Origin: Saussurea involucrata
Lineage: Eukaryota > Streptophyta > Magnoliopsida > Asterales > Asteraceae
Assembly: GCA_033807775.1 (NCBI GenBank)
Contig: CM066317.1
Location: 37,451,870 to 37,515,869, forward strand
DNA: 64,000 bases
Direction of reading: 5' to 3'
The notes beneath the pieces were generated by a model. It searched no databases. It saw nothing but the letters and a program-made list of their open reading frames with translations, and was not told the DNA's origin. Position numbers and translations under genes: made by a program. Positions 1-9,760 of this stretch are shown one piece after another (position 1 is the first letter of the stretch; each line of letters begins with the position of its first letter).

Positions 1-1115
1 AAGACATGAAGAAAACTGATGTTTGGTTTTCTACCATAAAAGACTTCATAGGGAGTCTTATTATGCCTTTTTACAATGATGGACCTATTCTGGGTAAAGC
101 ATGCAGTATTAATTGCTTCAGCCCAAAAGTAGGTCGGTAGGTGAGATTCACTCAGCATGGATCTGGCAGCTTCACACAGCGTCCTGTTCTTTCTCTCTAC
201 CACACCATTTTGTTGTGGACTCCGAACAGCCGAAAAGTTCTGAGATATGCCCTTTTCATTGAAGAAGTCATCCAACACACTGTTTTTGAATTCAGTGCCG
301 TTGTCACTTCTCACAGATCTCACCAGCTGCCCATTCATCACTTCAGATCTTTTGATGAACTTTATGATTTCTTCAGAAGCATCACTTTTGTACCTGAGAA
401 AAAATACCCAAGTATAGCGTGTAAATTCATCAATAATAACAAGAATGTACCTTCTTCCACCAAGGCTTGGAGTGCTGACTGGTCCACACAGACCCATGTG
501 CAGCATCTGAAGAGGTTGAGAAATGGAGAAGCATTGCTTAGACTTGAATGAAGATTTTGTGAGCTTTCCCTTCTCACAAGCAGCACACAACTTTTCTTTC
601 ACAAAGGTCAGCTTTGGCATTCCAGATACGAGCTCTTTAGAGGAGAGAGAGTTCAAGGTTTTGAAGTTGAGGTGAGAGAGACGCTTGTGCCAGAGCCAAC
701 TGATTTTAGCAGAGTTTTCAGAGACAAAGCAGATGTTTGTTTCAGAAGATGAACTCTGTCCCATGTCTATAACATAGACATTTTCTTTTCGGTACCCGGA
801 AAGTACAGCTTTCATGTCTTTGTCAACCACCGTGCAAATGGATAGTTCAAAGATTACTTTATAACCGAGATCACACAGCTGGCTTATGCTCAAGAGGTTG
901 TGCATCAAGCCTTCAACGTACGCTACTTTATTAAAGGTGACAGAACCATTGGAGAGAGTTCCGTAGCCTTTAGTGCTGCCACGAGAATTATCGCCAAAGA
1001 TAACAGATGGACCTTTAGCCGACACGAAGTTAACAAGAAGAGATATGTTTCCAGTCATATGACGTGAACATCCACTATCCAGATACCAGATCTGTTGATG
1101 TCCATAAACCTGCAG
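1..1115 (-). CDS. pol: pol of element B (protease, pre-integrase, integrase; partial)
   Basis: The frame stays open from just after the gag stop to the window edge. In order it shows the aspartic protease motif YLDSGCSRHMTG, the HHCC pre-integrase zinc finger (WLWHKRLSHLNF ... LCAACEKGKL), and the integrase core with IDEFTRYTW, RSDNGTEFKNS and SPQQNGVVERKNRT, which carries the catalytic glutamate. The usual HMDLCGP reads HMGLCGP here. The frame differs from that of gag, with the gag stop lying a few bases before. The first bases after that stop include a CTGCAG that could act as a splice acceptor, but frameshifting is equally possible. RT and RNase H are beyond the edge. Confidence 0.85.
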   Translation of the reverse strand, partial: MQVYGHQQIWYLDSGCSRHMTGNISLLVNFVSAKGPSVIFGDNSRGSTKGYGTLSNGSVTFNKVAYVEGLMHNLLSISQLCDLGYKVIFELSICTVVDKDMKAVLSGYRKENVYVIDMGQSSSSETNICFVSENSAKISWLWHKRLSHLNFKTLNSLSSKELVSGMPKLTFVKEKLCAACEKGKLTKSSFKSKQCFSISQPLQMLHMGLCGPVSTPSLGGRRYILVIIDEFTRYTWVFFLRYKSDASEEIIKFIKRSEVMNGQLVRSVRSDNGTEFKNSVLDDFFNEKGISQNFSAVRSPQQNGVVERKNRTLCEAARSMLSESHLPTYFWAEAINTACFTQNRSIIVKRHNKTPYEVFYGRKPNISFLHV

Positions 1116-1126
1116 TCACAGAAGAA

Positions 1127-3739
1127 TTAGTTCTTTGGTACCCATTTGGATATGGGTCCTTTTGGGTGAGAAGAAGAAACAAAGAGATCTTTAGATGAGT
1201 TCCTGTCCATTCTCTCAAGAGGACAATCTTTAGCCATATGAAAAGTGTCACCACAGTTATAGCATTTTCTATAGATAAAAACCTTTTTAACATTATTACC
1301 ATTGTCCTTGTTTTGACCTTTCGCATTGATTTTTATGATCTTGGCCGAAGAGGATGAGCCAAGAGGTGTGGTTCCTAGGATTCCTTTGTAAGGTATGAGG
1401 GTTGGTGAGTGACAGGATTCTTTGGAATCTGACTTTTTCAAAAGCATGGATCGAGGAATGGGAAAGATGGAAGAGTTACCAGAATATTTCTTTGGAGTTT
1501 TTCTTTTGGGATGGAACTCGACGACTGATTTTCCTTTGTCAGAAGTGGAAAATCTGTTTTGAAGAGGTTGAGGTTCTCTCTTTAGGATCTTTGAAGGCTT
1601 AGGTTCAGAGGAAGAGGCTTCATCTATGTGTAGGGATTTCATCAGCTCATGAACAGGTTGAGGAGGGTCATTAGAGCCTTGGGCTTCTTCAACTTTAGAA
1701 GTTGAGGCATCACCTTTAGCTTTTATGAACATCCCAAGCTTTAAGGCTTCAGAAGGATCAACAGAGTTCATTGAATGAGTATCACTTGAGTGGAGTTCAG
1801 AGGACTCATTGAGTGGAGGAGGCACAAGGGAAGTAGAAGCATGAACAGTTGAGGAAGAGTCAATGTCCATTTTGCCAAAGCCAAGACCAGATTTGTCACC
1901 ACAGTTCATTTGGTCTTTAAAAATCTTTTCTAAATTTTTAGAAGAGTTAGTCCAATTTTTCACAGTTTCTTGTTCCTCTTTAAGTCTTTTGAACAACTTA
2001 TTTTTCTCTTTAGCAAGTGTGAAGTTTATGGTTTTCAGATCTTCAAGCTCAGCTTTGATTTTGTCAAAATGTTTTAGTTGAGAAAGACAGATTTGATGTT
2101 GAGAAGAAAGAGATTTTATCTGAGCATTTGCCTTTTTCTTAGCATCTTTAGCATCATGGAAGTCAACAGTTAAAGAGTCAAATGCTTCAATCTTTTCAGC
2201 ATCAGTAAGAGAGTGAAAGGGATGTACCTGAGTGGATGAGGAAGAGCATCCTGTCGAGACTAGAGCAAGAGTGGAAGGAGTTTCCTCACAGTCATTGATG
2301 TCATCAATCTTTGCCATGAAACAAATATTGGCCATGCCCTTATCACTGTCAGATGTGGGTTCATCTACCAAGTCATGATACTCAGCCAGCAGACCCGTTC
2401 CCTTTTTGGAAAGAAGTTCATTTCTCTCCTTTTCTCTTTTGTATTTAGCCTTGTACTTTTCAGCACGGTCAGAGTTCACAGAGGAACCAGGTTGGCCAGA
2501 TCTTTGAGAAGAGGAGTGATTTGAATTGAGTCTGGATCTGTTAGATTTTGAAAAGGGACGACTGGATAAAGAGTTCTTTGATTTTTCAGTAAGCTTGCTT
2601 CTGCATTCAGAGGCAAAGTGACCTTTCTTCCCACATTTAAAGCATTCCTCATTTGATTTATCAGTTGAAGAGTGCTTGGGGAAATTTTGAGAAGATTTTC
2701 TAGAAAATTTAGATTTACTAGAAGAGAAACGGGATCTAGGTTTAGAGTAACCTGCCAGCATGGCTATGCCATCTATCAGTTGGTCAACGGGGGTTTCCTC
2801 ACCTTCATCATCAGCATCACTAAGATATGCCTCCGAATGATCATTGGTATCTTCCTGACTATCATGGTCAGAATCAGAGGGATATGTAATTCTAGGAATG
2901 CACACAGATCTTTTGGAAGAGTCACTCACAAGAGCTAGGGAAGAGCTTTTGATATCTTTAATGACAGACTTCCTTTGGAGCTTGGTTTGCTCAAAGTTAA
3001 AGAGAGTACCATAAAGAGCTGTGAGAGGCATATGATCAAGATCCTTGGTTGTCTTAATGCATGTGCAGATGTTTTCCCAGAACTCAGGAAGACAATCCAT
3101 AAATTTGCATAAGACTTCCTCATTGTCATAAATGCGACCCAACAGCTTAAGATCATTAAGCAGGCTGTTAAAACGGTTATAGTAGTCAGAAAGCGATTCT
3201 CCTTTTTCATGAGCAAACAGTTCATATTTTCTAACAAGAGCGATTTTTCTGCTCTTTTTCACTTCAGAAGTTCCTTCATAAAGAACACACCGAGTAGACC
3301 ACATTTCTTTAGCAGTAGAAAAGTTTACAAGAGAGTGATAAACCTCATCGGGCAAAGAGAGGGCAATGATGGCTCTGACTTTAGTGTCAAGAGCTACAAG
3401 ACGCTTGTCTTCATCAGTGTACTTACTGGGGTCCTTTACAATGTATCTCCCAGTAGCTGGTGTTCGTTCTTCCTCATCAGAAGAAGAATCGTCACCATCC
3501 TCATCTTTATTTTTGGCATTATAACGATCCCAAACTCTTGGGACAATAGGTCCTTCATGGAGTATAGTAGGATATCTGCTGTCAACTCCTTCTAGAAAGA
3601 GCATCATACGACTTTTCCACAAAGAGAAGTTATTGGGGTTAAACTTTGGTGGTTTGGCTATGGAGCCATTGTCGTATGATCCAGCATTAGCAGTAGAGTT
3701 TTGAGAAGAAACATTGTTCAAGGTAGAAGATGAAGCCAT
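1127..3739 (-). CDS. gag: gag of element B
   Basis: Uninterrupted 870-codon frame starting MASSSTLNN 38 bases after the primer site. The N-terminal half (about residues 30-250) has the copia capsid-like fold signature (FNPNNFSLWKSRMMLFLEG ... EMWSTRCVLYEG ... YDRF-type segment YYNRFNSLLNDLK). A CCHC zinc knuckle CFKCGKKGHFASEC sits near residue 365 and a second, CYNCGDTFHMAKDC, near the C-terminus. Between them lies a Ser/Lys-rich and coiled-coil stretch rich in Glu and Leu. The protein ends WVPKN, the same ending (WVPKTL) seen in the gag of element C, so the two share gag architecture. It would form the nucleocapsid particle that packages the RNA. Length is at the long end for copia gag, as expected for SIRE types. 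Confidence 0.9.
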   Translation of the reverse strand: MASSSTLNNVSSQNSTANAGSYDNGSIAKPPKFNPNNFSLWKSRMMLFLEGVDSRYPTILHEGPIVPRVWDRYNAKNKDEDGDDSSSDEEERTPATGRYIVKDPSKYTDEDKRLVALDTKVRAIIALSLPDEVYHSLVNFSTAKEMWSTRCVLYEGTSEVKKSRKIALVRKYELFAHEKGESLSDYYNRFNSLLNDLKLLGRIYDNEEVLCKFMDCLPEFWENICTCIKTTKDLDHMPLTALYGTLFNFEQTKLQRKSVIKDIKSSSLALVSDSSKRSVCIPRITYPSDSDHDSQEDTNDHSEAYLSDADDEGEETPVDQLIDGIAMLAGYSKPRSRFSSSKSKFSRKSSQNFPKHSSTDKSNEECFKCGKKGHFASECRSKLTEKSKNSLSSRPFSKSNRSRLNSNHSSSQRSGQPGSSVNSDRAEKYKAKYKREKERNELLSKKGTGLLAEYHDLVDEPTSDSDKGMANICFMAKIDDINDCEETPSTLALVSTGCSSSSTQVHPFHSLTDAEKIEAFDSLTVDFHDAKDAKKKANAQIKSLSSQHQICLSQLKHFDKIKAELEDLKTINFTLAKEKNKLFKRLKEEQETVKNWTNSSKNLEKIFKDQMNCGDKSGLGFGKMDIDSSSTVHASTSLVPPPLNESSELHSSDTHSMNSVDPSEALKLGMFIKAKGDASTSKVEEAQGSNDPPQPVHELMKSLHIDEASSSEPKPSKILKREPQPLQNRFSTSDKGKSVVEFHPKRKTPKKYSGNSSIFPIPRSMLLKKSDSKESCHSPTLIPYKGILGTTPLGSSSSAKIIKINAKGQNKDNGNNVKKVFIYRKCYNCGDTFHMAKDCPLERMDRNSSKDLFVSSSHPKGPISKWVPKN

Positions 3740-3776
3740 TGCAGATCAGATCAAGTTTATTAGATTAAACTGACCT

Positions 3777-3788
3777 GCTCTGATACCA
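3777..3788 (-). promoter_or_regulatory. Primer-binding site of element B (tRNA-iMet type)
   Basis: The minus strand reads TGGTATCAGAGC, complementary to the 3' end of plant initiator tRNA-Met, two bases after the LTR end ACCAACA. It fixes the orientation and the LTR boundary. Confidence 0.93.
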
Positions 3789-4107
3789 CTTGTTGGTCCC
3801 AGCTATGGATTAGCAATGGTAAGCAAGTATTGTAGAAGGGGGGGTTGAATACAATACACAAAATTTTTCACTTAATTAATTCTTTATTGATTTAAAATCA
3901 AGAATTACACATAGAAAACTTAAAGATTGTTGCGGAACAAAACAGATAAAATCTGCTTAAACAATCTAACACAAAGTCACACAGAGAATAAGAACAGTTG
4001 TAAAACACTTAGAAAACAAATGAACTTCTGAGAGAGAGTAATGCGCCAGCACTTGAAAGCTTGAGAGAGTTTGTAAACTGGTAAGTTGCAAGGATGAAGA
4101 TGATCTC

Positions 4108-4117
4108 CTTTTATAGT
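4108..4117 (-). promoter_or_regulatory. TATA box of the A/B LTR
   Basis: CTATAAAAGG on the minus strand, about two thirds into the LTR, the usual place for the U3/R boundary of a copia LTR. Transcription would start roughly 30 bases downstream. Confidence 0.65.
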
Positions 4118-4369
4118 GCCTCATGCAATAAATGCAATGGACACTTGTCAAGGAGGGCTTGGAAGGCAGAACGGAAGCAGTCTTCTGAAAAGTGATTTTG
4201 TCTTTTCACTTTTGTCTTCAAGCGTTGACCTGCTTGTTGAAGCTGATGTTTCTTGAAGAAGATAAGAAGTCCAAAGAACCTTTTTCTGATCTTAGGATGA
4301 TGTCTCTGTCAATGCAAGATATCCTGAATATATTCTGCAGATAAAGTTAATATACCTGCTAAAATTTCT

Positions 4370-4560
4370 TTGCCCGAAGACTTCTTTGCCGAAGATGTTC
4401 CTAACATGTATTTTGCCTAACATGTTATCCTCTTCAAAGATCTTGCCGAAGATATTGTCTTCAAGATTTTGATCTTCTTCAAAGTTTTGCTTCTTCAAAA
4501 TCTTGCCTAACATTTCATCTTCTTCAAAATTTTGCTTCTTCAAAATCTTCAAGTGACCTG
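4370..4560 (-). repeat. Degenerate tandem repeats in LTR U3
   Basis: Units of about 35-40 bases built on AAGATTTTGAAGAAGCAAAA and GAAGATG...ATGTTAGGCAA recur four to five times with variation. Such U3 repeats act as enhancers in other copia elements (for example tobacco Tnt1); here that is inference only. Confidence 0.6.
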
Positions 4561-4773
4561 GCTAAGACTTTAGGAAAAGTCTTCAAGTAGCAGCTTAATC
4601 TTTGGTTGAGAATTCTATCTTCAATCCGCTTTGAAGATATACTTCTACTTTGTTTCTTCGGTTGATCTTCGACTTCACCGAACATTTTTTTTACAATTAA
4701 ACTGCTTGTAAAGAACCTAAAAATTATTCTAAGTATGAACTGTGAAATTGAGAGACTGAGGTCATCTTCAAAT

Positions 4774-7392
4774 CTAAGTGACCCAACACTTTGTCTTTGT
4801 CCGCTCCCCTGAAGGTTCATTTATCCGGATCCCTTTAAGAGCCAGAGATCGCTGAGCAGGCTTGACGATAAAAGAATCATCATCATCGTCATCTTCGTCA
4901 TCATCATCGTCATCTTCGTCATCATCATTCTTTGGAGAAGAGGATGGTTCATCATCAGACAAGTCGATGGCTTCTTCATCTTCAGCTTCAGACTCTGTTT
5001 CTTCAGCATCTTCTTCGAGTTGCTCCCCCTCAGATACAGAGGTGAGCTTCTCGGTTCCCTCAGGGTTTTCATCTCCATGAGGTCCATCAGCTGCTTCTGT
5101 CATCTCTCCCCTGATAGATTCATCATGGGAAAGGTCTTCAGCGCTTTTGGAGAGGTCTTCAGCGCTCTTCTCCCCCTCTTTTTCATGATGGCTGGGGGAG
5201 GAATGTGAAGATTCAGCAGCTTCCATGGTATCCCTGTCTTCTTGGCCAGGGATCCCCACACAGATTGCAATCGTTGATAATCTGTTTTCTATGCCAGAAA
5301 TACCAGGATTGATCTTCATCAGTTCAGCACGATCCGCTGTAGTAAAAGATGGAGGTACAGGGGCAGGTGCAGGGGCAGTTTTGTTGGCCAGGATCTGCTG
5401 CAGTAAGTTGTTCATGGAAGTGATGTCATTCTTCATCGTACTGACATCAGTCTTCACAGAACTCATGTCATCTTTGACGGAGCTGACATCAGTCTTGACA
5501 GCAGACATGTCGCCTTCAAGATTGCCAACCGATGTCTTCAGCGTTATGACTTCGCTAGACATGGTGTCAACTGATTTCTTGATGTCGAGGTAGTCGGTGT
5601 AGATATCAGCGAGAACCTTTGCAAAGTTGGTGAGGGACTTGTCAACCTTCTCCAAGTCATCTTTAGAGGCATGCTTTTCAACGACAGTTGTCAGCTTTGT
5701 AAGATTCTCTCCAGCGTTTGTTACAGCTGAAGAGTTGTCGGAAAGAGTAGTCGTGAGACCTTTCAGCGTCGTCTCTATAGTCGTCAGAGAGGCGTTGATG
5801 TCTCTCAAATTAGGACCTATAACATATAAAAACTTATGAACAGAGGAAAGCTCAGAAGTTTAGGGTTTAGTAACAGTGTATAGGGGTTGGTGAGTACCTG
5901 CAGGAGGATTGGTGAATTCATCAAAATCACGAGTTCCTGAGTAAAGTTCCATATCGTCAGCGAGAGTGCGTGGACGTATGGACAGCTCTGCAGGTCCTAC
6001 TTCCGTCGTTCCTTTACCTTCTGGAGGAATGACAGGTGCAGTTGTGATGACTGGAGTGGTGTCCAAATGAGTGGAGGGAGAAGCGAAGGACAAGAATGGA
6101 GGTTGGTCACCGAGTTCAGCGTTGGAATCGCTGAGAATCACTTCATCAGTCTTTTGAGAGACTGAGGGAGGTTGGGTAGAATCCAAGTTTGTAACCTCAG
6201 CGTTTAGAGACGCTGAAGTTGGGATTGAAGGGATGGCTTGTTCAGGTGTGGCAGAGCGTACCACTGAACCTTCCTTCAGCTCAACAGGAGGAGCTGAGGA
6301 GTCTTTAGCAGGAGATTGCTTGGGTTGCTCCTTGGTCTTCTTAGTTCTTTTGGAACTAAGGTGGGTGTCAGAATGTTTCCTTTTAAGAGGAATGGAGGTT
6401 GTAGCTGGGGTATCAGCGGTGGGTTTGTCCGCTGAAGGAGCTACAAAAATGGAAGAAGTAGGGTTAAGAAGAGTCAGTAGTGTAGAAAGACGTACCTCGT
6501 TTTCTACTGGTTTGAAGTCGAGTACCTTAGGGCCAACCTGAGAGAGTTTCAGGTCACCCTCTGTTGGGTAGCTGTCCTTTAGGCCTTTCTGGAAAACGGC
6601 ACTGATGAACCGTGGGTATGGAACCCATGGAGATCTGTCAGCGATGGAGTCCACTCGTAGTACTAGGTCATCATAAATAATTGATGCCCAGTCGATGTGT
6701 AGACCTTTCAGCAATGCTAATCCCATTGCTTGTTGAGGTTGGACAGCTTGATCTGAGGAGCCGGTCTTGGCTGTCATGCAGCTGATCAAATGGGCGAAGA
6801 TGAAATTCATCTCGCTGGGAATTTTTGACTTCTTTATCAGCGTCAGCTTCTTCTCAGGCTTCTTATCCCTGCCTGTTTCCCATACATAGCCCATTGCGTC
6901 GATGAATGCAATGATGGCTTCCTTGTCTGAGTTCTTCTTGTGGTCAGGGAGGGGAACGAAGGGTTTTTCCTTGGTAGCGATGGGAAGGTTGAGGGCTTTG
7001 CGAATGATGGTAGGTGTAATCTTCATTGTGCCAAAGTCAGTGTCGTAGAGGATGCAGTCGATGGTTTTTGAGGGATCTTTGGCTGATGGTAACTGAGAAT
7101 GTCTGGTAGAGTACCAGAATTGGGATAGCAAAAGCTGATTTGCAGGAGGAGTTATGGTCAGGGCTGTGGAGATGGAGCAATTCTGTAGGAAGTTCACAGC
7201 ATCAGCTAGATGTGTGACTTGCTTTCGAGGAGGAAACTCGAGAAGCGCATAGAGGTTGTTCACCTTAGTCCAATCCAGTTTGTCAAGGGCAAATTTGACT
7301 TGAGGAGCCTTGAAGATGTCTATTTCCTCAGCAGTGTCATCAGCAGAAGTGTTTTCAGCGTTGGTGTTCTTGGGAATGTAGGAAGATGTCAT
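4774..7392 (-). CDS. ORF3 of element A (two exons, about 845 aa)
   Basis: Read from ATG at 7392 (MTSSYIPKNT) to a donor CAG|GTACTC after 5898, then from acceptor TTATAG after 5817. Removing this 81-base intron joins the frames exactly (..TNPPA-G-PNLRDINAS..) and gives one 845-codon protein with no stop. Exon 1 has a globular domain (to about residue 320; SQFWYS, ALNLPIATKEK, IPSEMNFIFAHLISC, VPYPRFISAVFQ) that resembles the N-terminal domain of ORF3 in element C, then a Ser/Thr/Pro-rich linker. Exon 2 holds a heptad-like coiled coil (repeats of VKTDVSSVKDDM) and a very acidic Asp/Glu tract. No signal peptide or membrane helix is seen, so the usual label 'env-like' is not supported. The function is unknown. 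The last four residues (CWVT) and the stop are encoded by the LTR. Confidence 0.75.
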
Positions 7393-7395
7393 TTT

Positions 7396-7737
7396 CTGTA
7401 TTATCAGTTCAACCAAAGGATTAACAAATAAGAATAATCTCAATGTGGAATGATTTTCCAATAAGATGGTTCGAATTTTGTCCATTTCATTCAGACAAAA
7501 ATCTTGTTTTCCAATTTCCTTTGAAGATAGGGATTCTGGAAAAAAACGAATGTGTGAATAACAAGTTTAAGATTTTCGCATTTAAACTTGAAGAACAACC
7601 ATGAAATGGTTGTGTTCATAAAACCATGAAAGAAAATGATTTTATTTTTAAGAAGTTTTTTTGTTTGATCTTGTTAAAACAAAGAGATTATCAGAAACAA
7701 GTTATTTGCATTTGGTAAATAATAAGAACACCTTAAC
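7396..7737 (-). other. Predicted intron in the 5' UTR of ORF3 (element A)
   Basis: Donor AAAG|GTTAAG and acceptor ATACAG, 3 bases before the ORF3 ATG, with U-rich sequence between. Splicing would remove about 340 bases between the promoter-like block and the start codon. It is inferred from the splice signals only. Confidence 0.45.
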
Positions 7738-7859
7738 CTTTGATGTTTGAAGAAGATGAACAGTTGTTCTTGAAAAATCGAGAGCCAAATGCAACAGTGA
7801 ATTCTTTCTTTGCTTGGAGGAGAAGTTCGCGTAAGAGAAAAATATAAACGAGGAACTTG

Positions 7860-8017
7860 TTTATATAGAGAGATTTTAGAAAGAGAAAATCTTGAGCGGG
7901 AAAAGATTTTCATCATGACACGGACACGTGTTTGCATTTGATTGGCAAGTAAACGAAACGTGCAAACGTGTGTCAGAAAGAAGAACGTGTCTGGGTTTAT
8001 CCGTTGTAATGACGTCA
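7860..8017 (-). promoter_or_regulatory. Promoter-like block upstream of ORF3 in element A
   Basis: In 5'-3' order on the minus strand: a perfect palindrome TGACGTCA (8010-8017), ACACGT and ACGT repeats (about 7945-7990), CCAAT (7941-7945), a perfect G-box palindrome ACACGTGT (7924-7931) and TATATAAA (7860-7867). This is the arrangement of an ordinary plant RNA polymerase II promoter with bZIP-type sites. It lies between the RNase H stop and the ORF3 start, about 470 bases from the ATG including the predicted leader intron. An independent ORF3 transcript is inferred. Confidence 0.6.
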
Positions 8018-8317
8018 CAACTGTCCTTTCATATTCTTGGTTGTCTCTGAGGTTTTGAAAAACTCAGGGACACTTTTTTTTAAAAAACATGAAACACTGA
8101 ATAGAAATATCAGTTAGTTTTAGAAAATTTGAAAGTATCGCTGATAAGGAAGAGATATTCAGCGATGAGATTTGTTTTGAAATCTTGCATTTACATGCGA
8201 TTTTTCAGAGAGAAAAACATACCTTGATATCAGCGAATCAGGATAGAGAGGAGGATAGAATGGGTTATACAAGTTGATTTTATCCTATCGCTGATCAAAT
8301 GTGAACTGCTGAAGATT

Positions 8318-9760
8318 TTATCCTTCAAAGTTCAGCATTCCAAGTTCGCTGATGAGAAAGTTGAATCTTGTCTCATCAAGAGGTTTGGTGAACAGATCAG
8401 CTAACTGATAATCAGTTGGGATAAAGTGAAGTTCTATATCACCATTCATCACATGATCTCTGATAATGTGATACCTGATTTCGATGTGTTTTGTCTTTGA
8501 GTGTAGCACTGGATTATTTGCTATAGCGATGGCACTTGTGCTGTCGCAATAGATTGGAATATTTGAGAGTTGAAGGTCATAGTCCAGTAGTTGATTTCTC
8601 ATCCACAAGACCTGAGAATAACAGCTTCCAGCAGCTACATATTTAGCTTCAGCTGTGGAGGTGGACACTGAGTTTTGCTTTTTACTTGTCCAACTCACCA
8701 GCTTACCACCCAGGAGCTGACATCCTCCTGTGGTGCTTTTCCTATCCATTTTGCAACCTGCAAAATCACTATCTGAATAGGAGATTAAATCGAATCCTGA
8801 GTCTTTGGGATACCAAAGACCTAGATTCGCTGTACCCTTAAGATATCGAAAAATTCGCTTTACAGCTTTCATATGAGATATCTTAGGTTCAGCTTGATAT
8901 CGTGCACACAAGCATGTTGCAAACATAATATCGGGTCGGCTAGCTGTAAGATATAGTAGTGCGCCGATCATCCCACGGTACAGCGTGACATTGACAGGAA
9001 CACCCTTAGTGTCCTTATCAAGTGTCAGTGGTGGTGCCATAGGGGTTTTCATAGCTGAACTTTCGGTTAAGTCGAATTTCTTCAGCATATCTTTAACATA
9101 CTTTCCCTGATTGATGAAAGTTCCTTTTTCATTTTGTTTTATCTGTAGACCAAGGAAATATGTTAGTTCACCCATCATGCTCATTTTATACTCATCTTTC
9201 ATTCTATCAGCGAAACGAGTATAGAGATCAGGGTTAGTAGAGCCAAATATAATATCATCAACATATATTTGAACAAGAATGATATGACCTTTTACTTTCC
9301 TGAAAAATAGAGTTTTGTCTATTTTGCCTCGCTCAAATTTTTCAATATGGAGATAAGTGGAAAGAGTGTCATACCATGCACGTGGAGCTTGCTTTAAGCC
9401 ATAAAGTGCCTTATCCAGTTTATAAACATAACCTGGATGCTTAGGATCTGAAAATCCTGGAGGTTGTTCCACATAGACTTCTTCATTCAGCTTTCCATTT
9501 AGAAACGCTGACTTAACATCCATCTGATATACTTTGAAGTCTTTGTGTACAGCATATGCTAAGAATAGACGAATAGATTCTAATCTTGCTACTGGAGCAA
9601 ATGTTTCGTCATAATCTATGACTTCCTCTTATCTGTATCCCTGAGCAACAAGACGAGCTTTGTTGCGGGTAACAGTTCCATGTTCGTCTAACTTGTTTCG
9701 ATAGACCCATTTAGTGCCTATCACTGTTTTGTCAGTTGGTCTTCGAACAAGTTTCCAAAC
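8318..9760 (-). pseudogene. pol: Reverse transcriptase-RNase H of element A
   Basis: A clean 400-codon stretch from the RT start motif (MDVKSAFLNGKLNEEVY) to the RNase H end (ADLFTKPLDETRFNFLIS...LGMLNFEG). It shows ALYGLKQAPRAWY, the catalytic YVDDIIFGSTN and MSMMGELTYFLGLQI, then RNase H with YSDSDFAGCKMDRKSTTGG and CDSTSAIAIANNPVLHSKTKHIEIRYH. Upstream, the conserved RT lead-in (TKWVYRNKLDE, ARLVAQGYR, IDYDETFAPVARLES) is present but has an in-frame TAA within GYR*EE and a frameshift near 9740 against the integrase-side frame. It is therefore not translatable as a whole, although the catalytic residues survive. Confidence 0.85.

Larger units (their letters stand above)
1..4788 (-). mobile_element. 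Element B: SIRE/Maximus-type Ty1/copia retrotransposon, 5' part
   Basis: On the minus strand the order is LTR (4788-3791), a primer site two bases after it, a short leader, a long gag frame, then protease, pre-integrase and integrase running off the window edge. Gag before protease-integrase is Ty1/copia order if RT follows, and the motifs YLDSGCSRHMTG and SPQQNGVVERKNRT are typical of SIRE-type pol. No stop or frameshift is seen within gag or the visible pol, so this copy may be young and possibly autonomous; the RT, any third ORF and the 3' LTR lie outside. Its LTR directly abuts the 3' end of element A. Confidence 0.85.
3791..4788 (-). repeat. LTR shared by elements A and B (998 bp)
   Basis: It begins TGTTGGGT and ends GGGACCAACA on the minus strand (TG...CA with a short inverted repeat). 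On its downstream side is a primer site and gag; on its upstream side is the 3' end of element A's ORF3, whose last four codons and stop are the first 15 LTR bases. A purine-rich stretch (GGGGAGCGGACAAAGACAAAG) precedes it as a weak polypurine tract. A single LTR serving as the 3' LTR of one internal region and the 5' LTR of another implies LTR recombination or a tandem arrangement. It contains a TATA box, an AATAAA at about 3883-3888 and tandem repeats in U3. Confidence 0.85.

Noticed and set aside
1110..1130. CTGCAG between gag and pol of element B as a confirmed splice acceptor
   Set aside because: No matching donor could be fixed, and the gag-pol frame change can be explained by frameshifting; left as a remark only.
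1075..1326. Small frames inside gag and pol of element B on either strand
   Set aside because: Shadows of the gag/pol frames with no motif of their own.
4862..5080. Plus-strand frame with a long Ser run
   Set aside because: It is the reverse of the Asp/Glu tract in ORF3 of element A, a GAT/ATC trinucleotide repeat.
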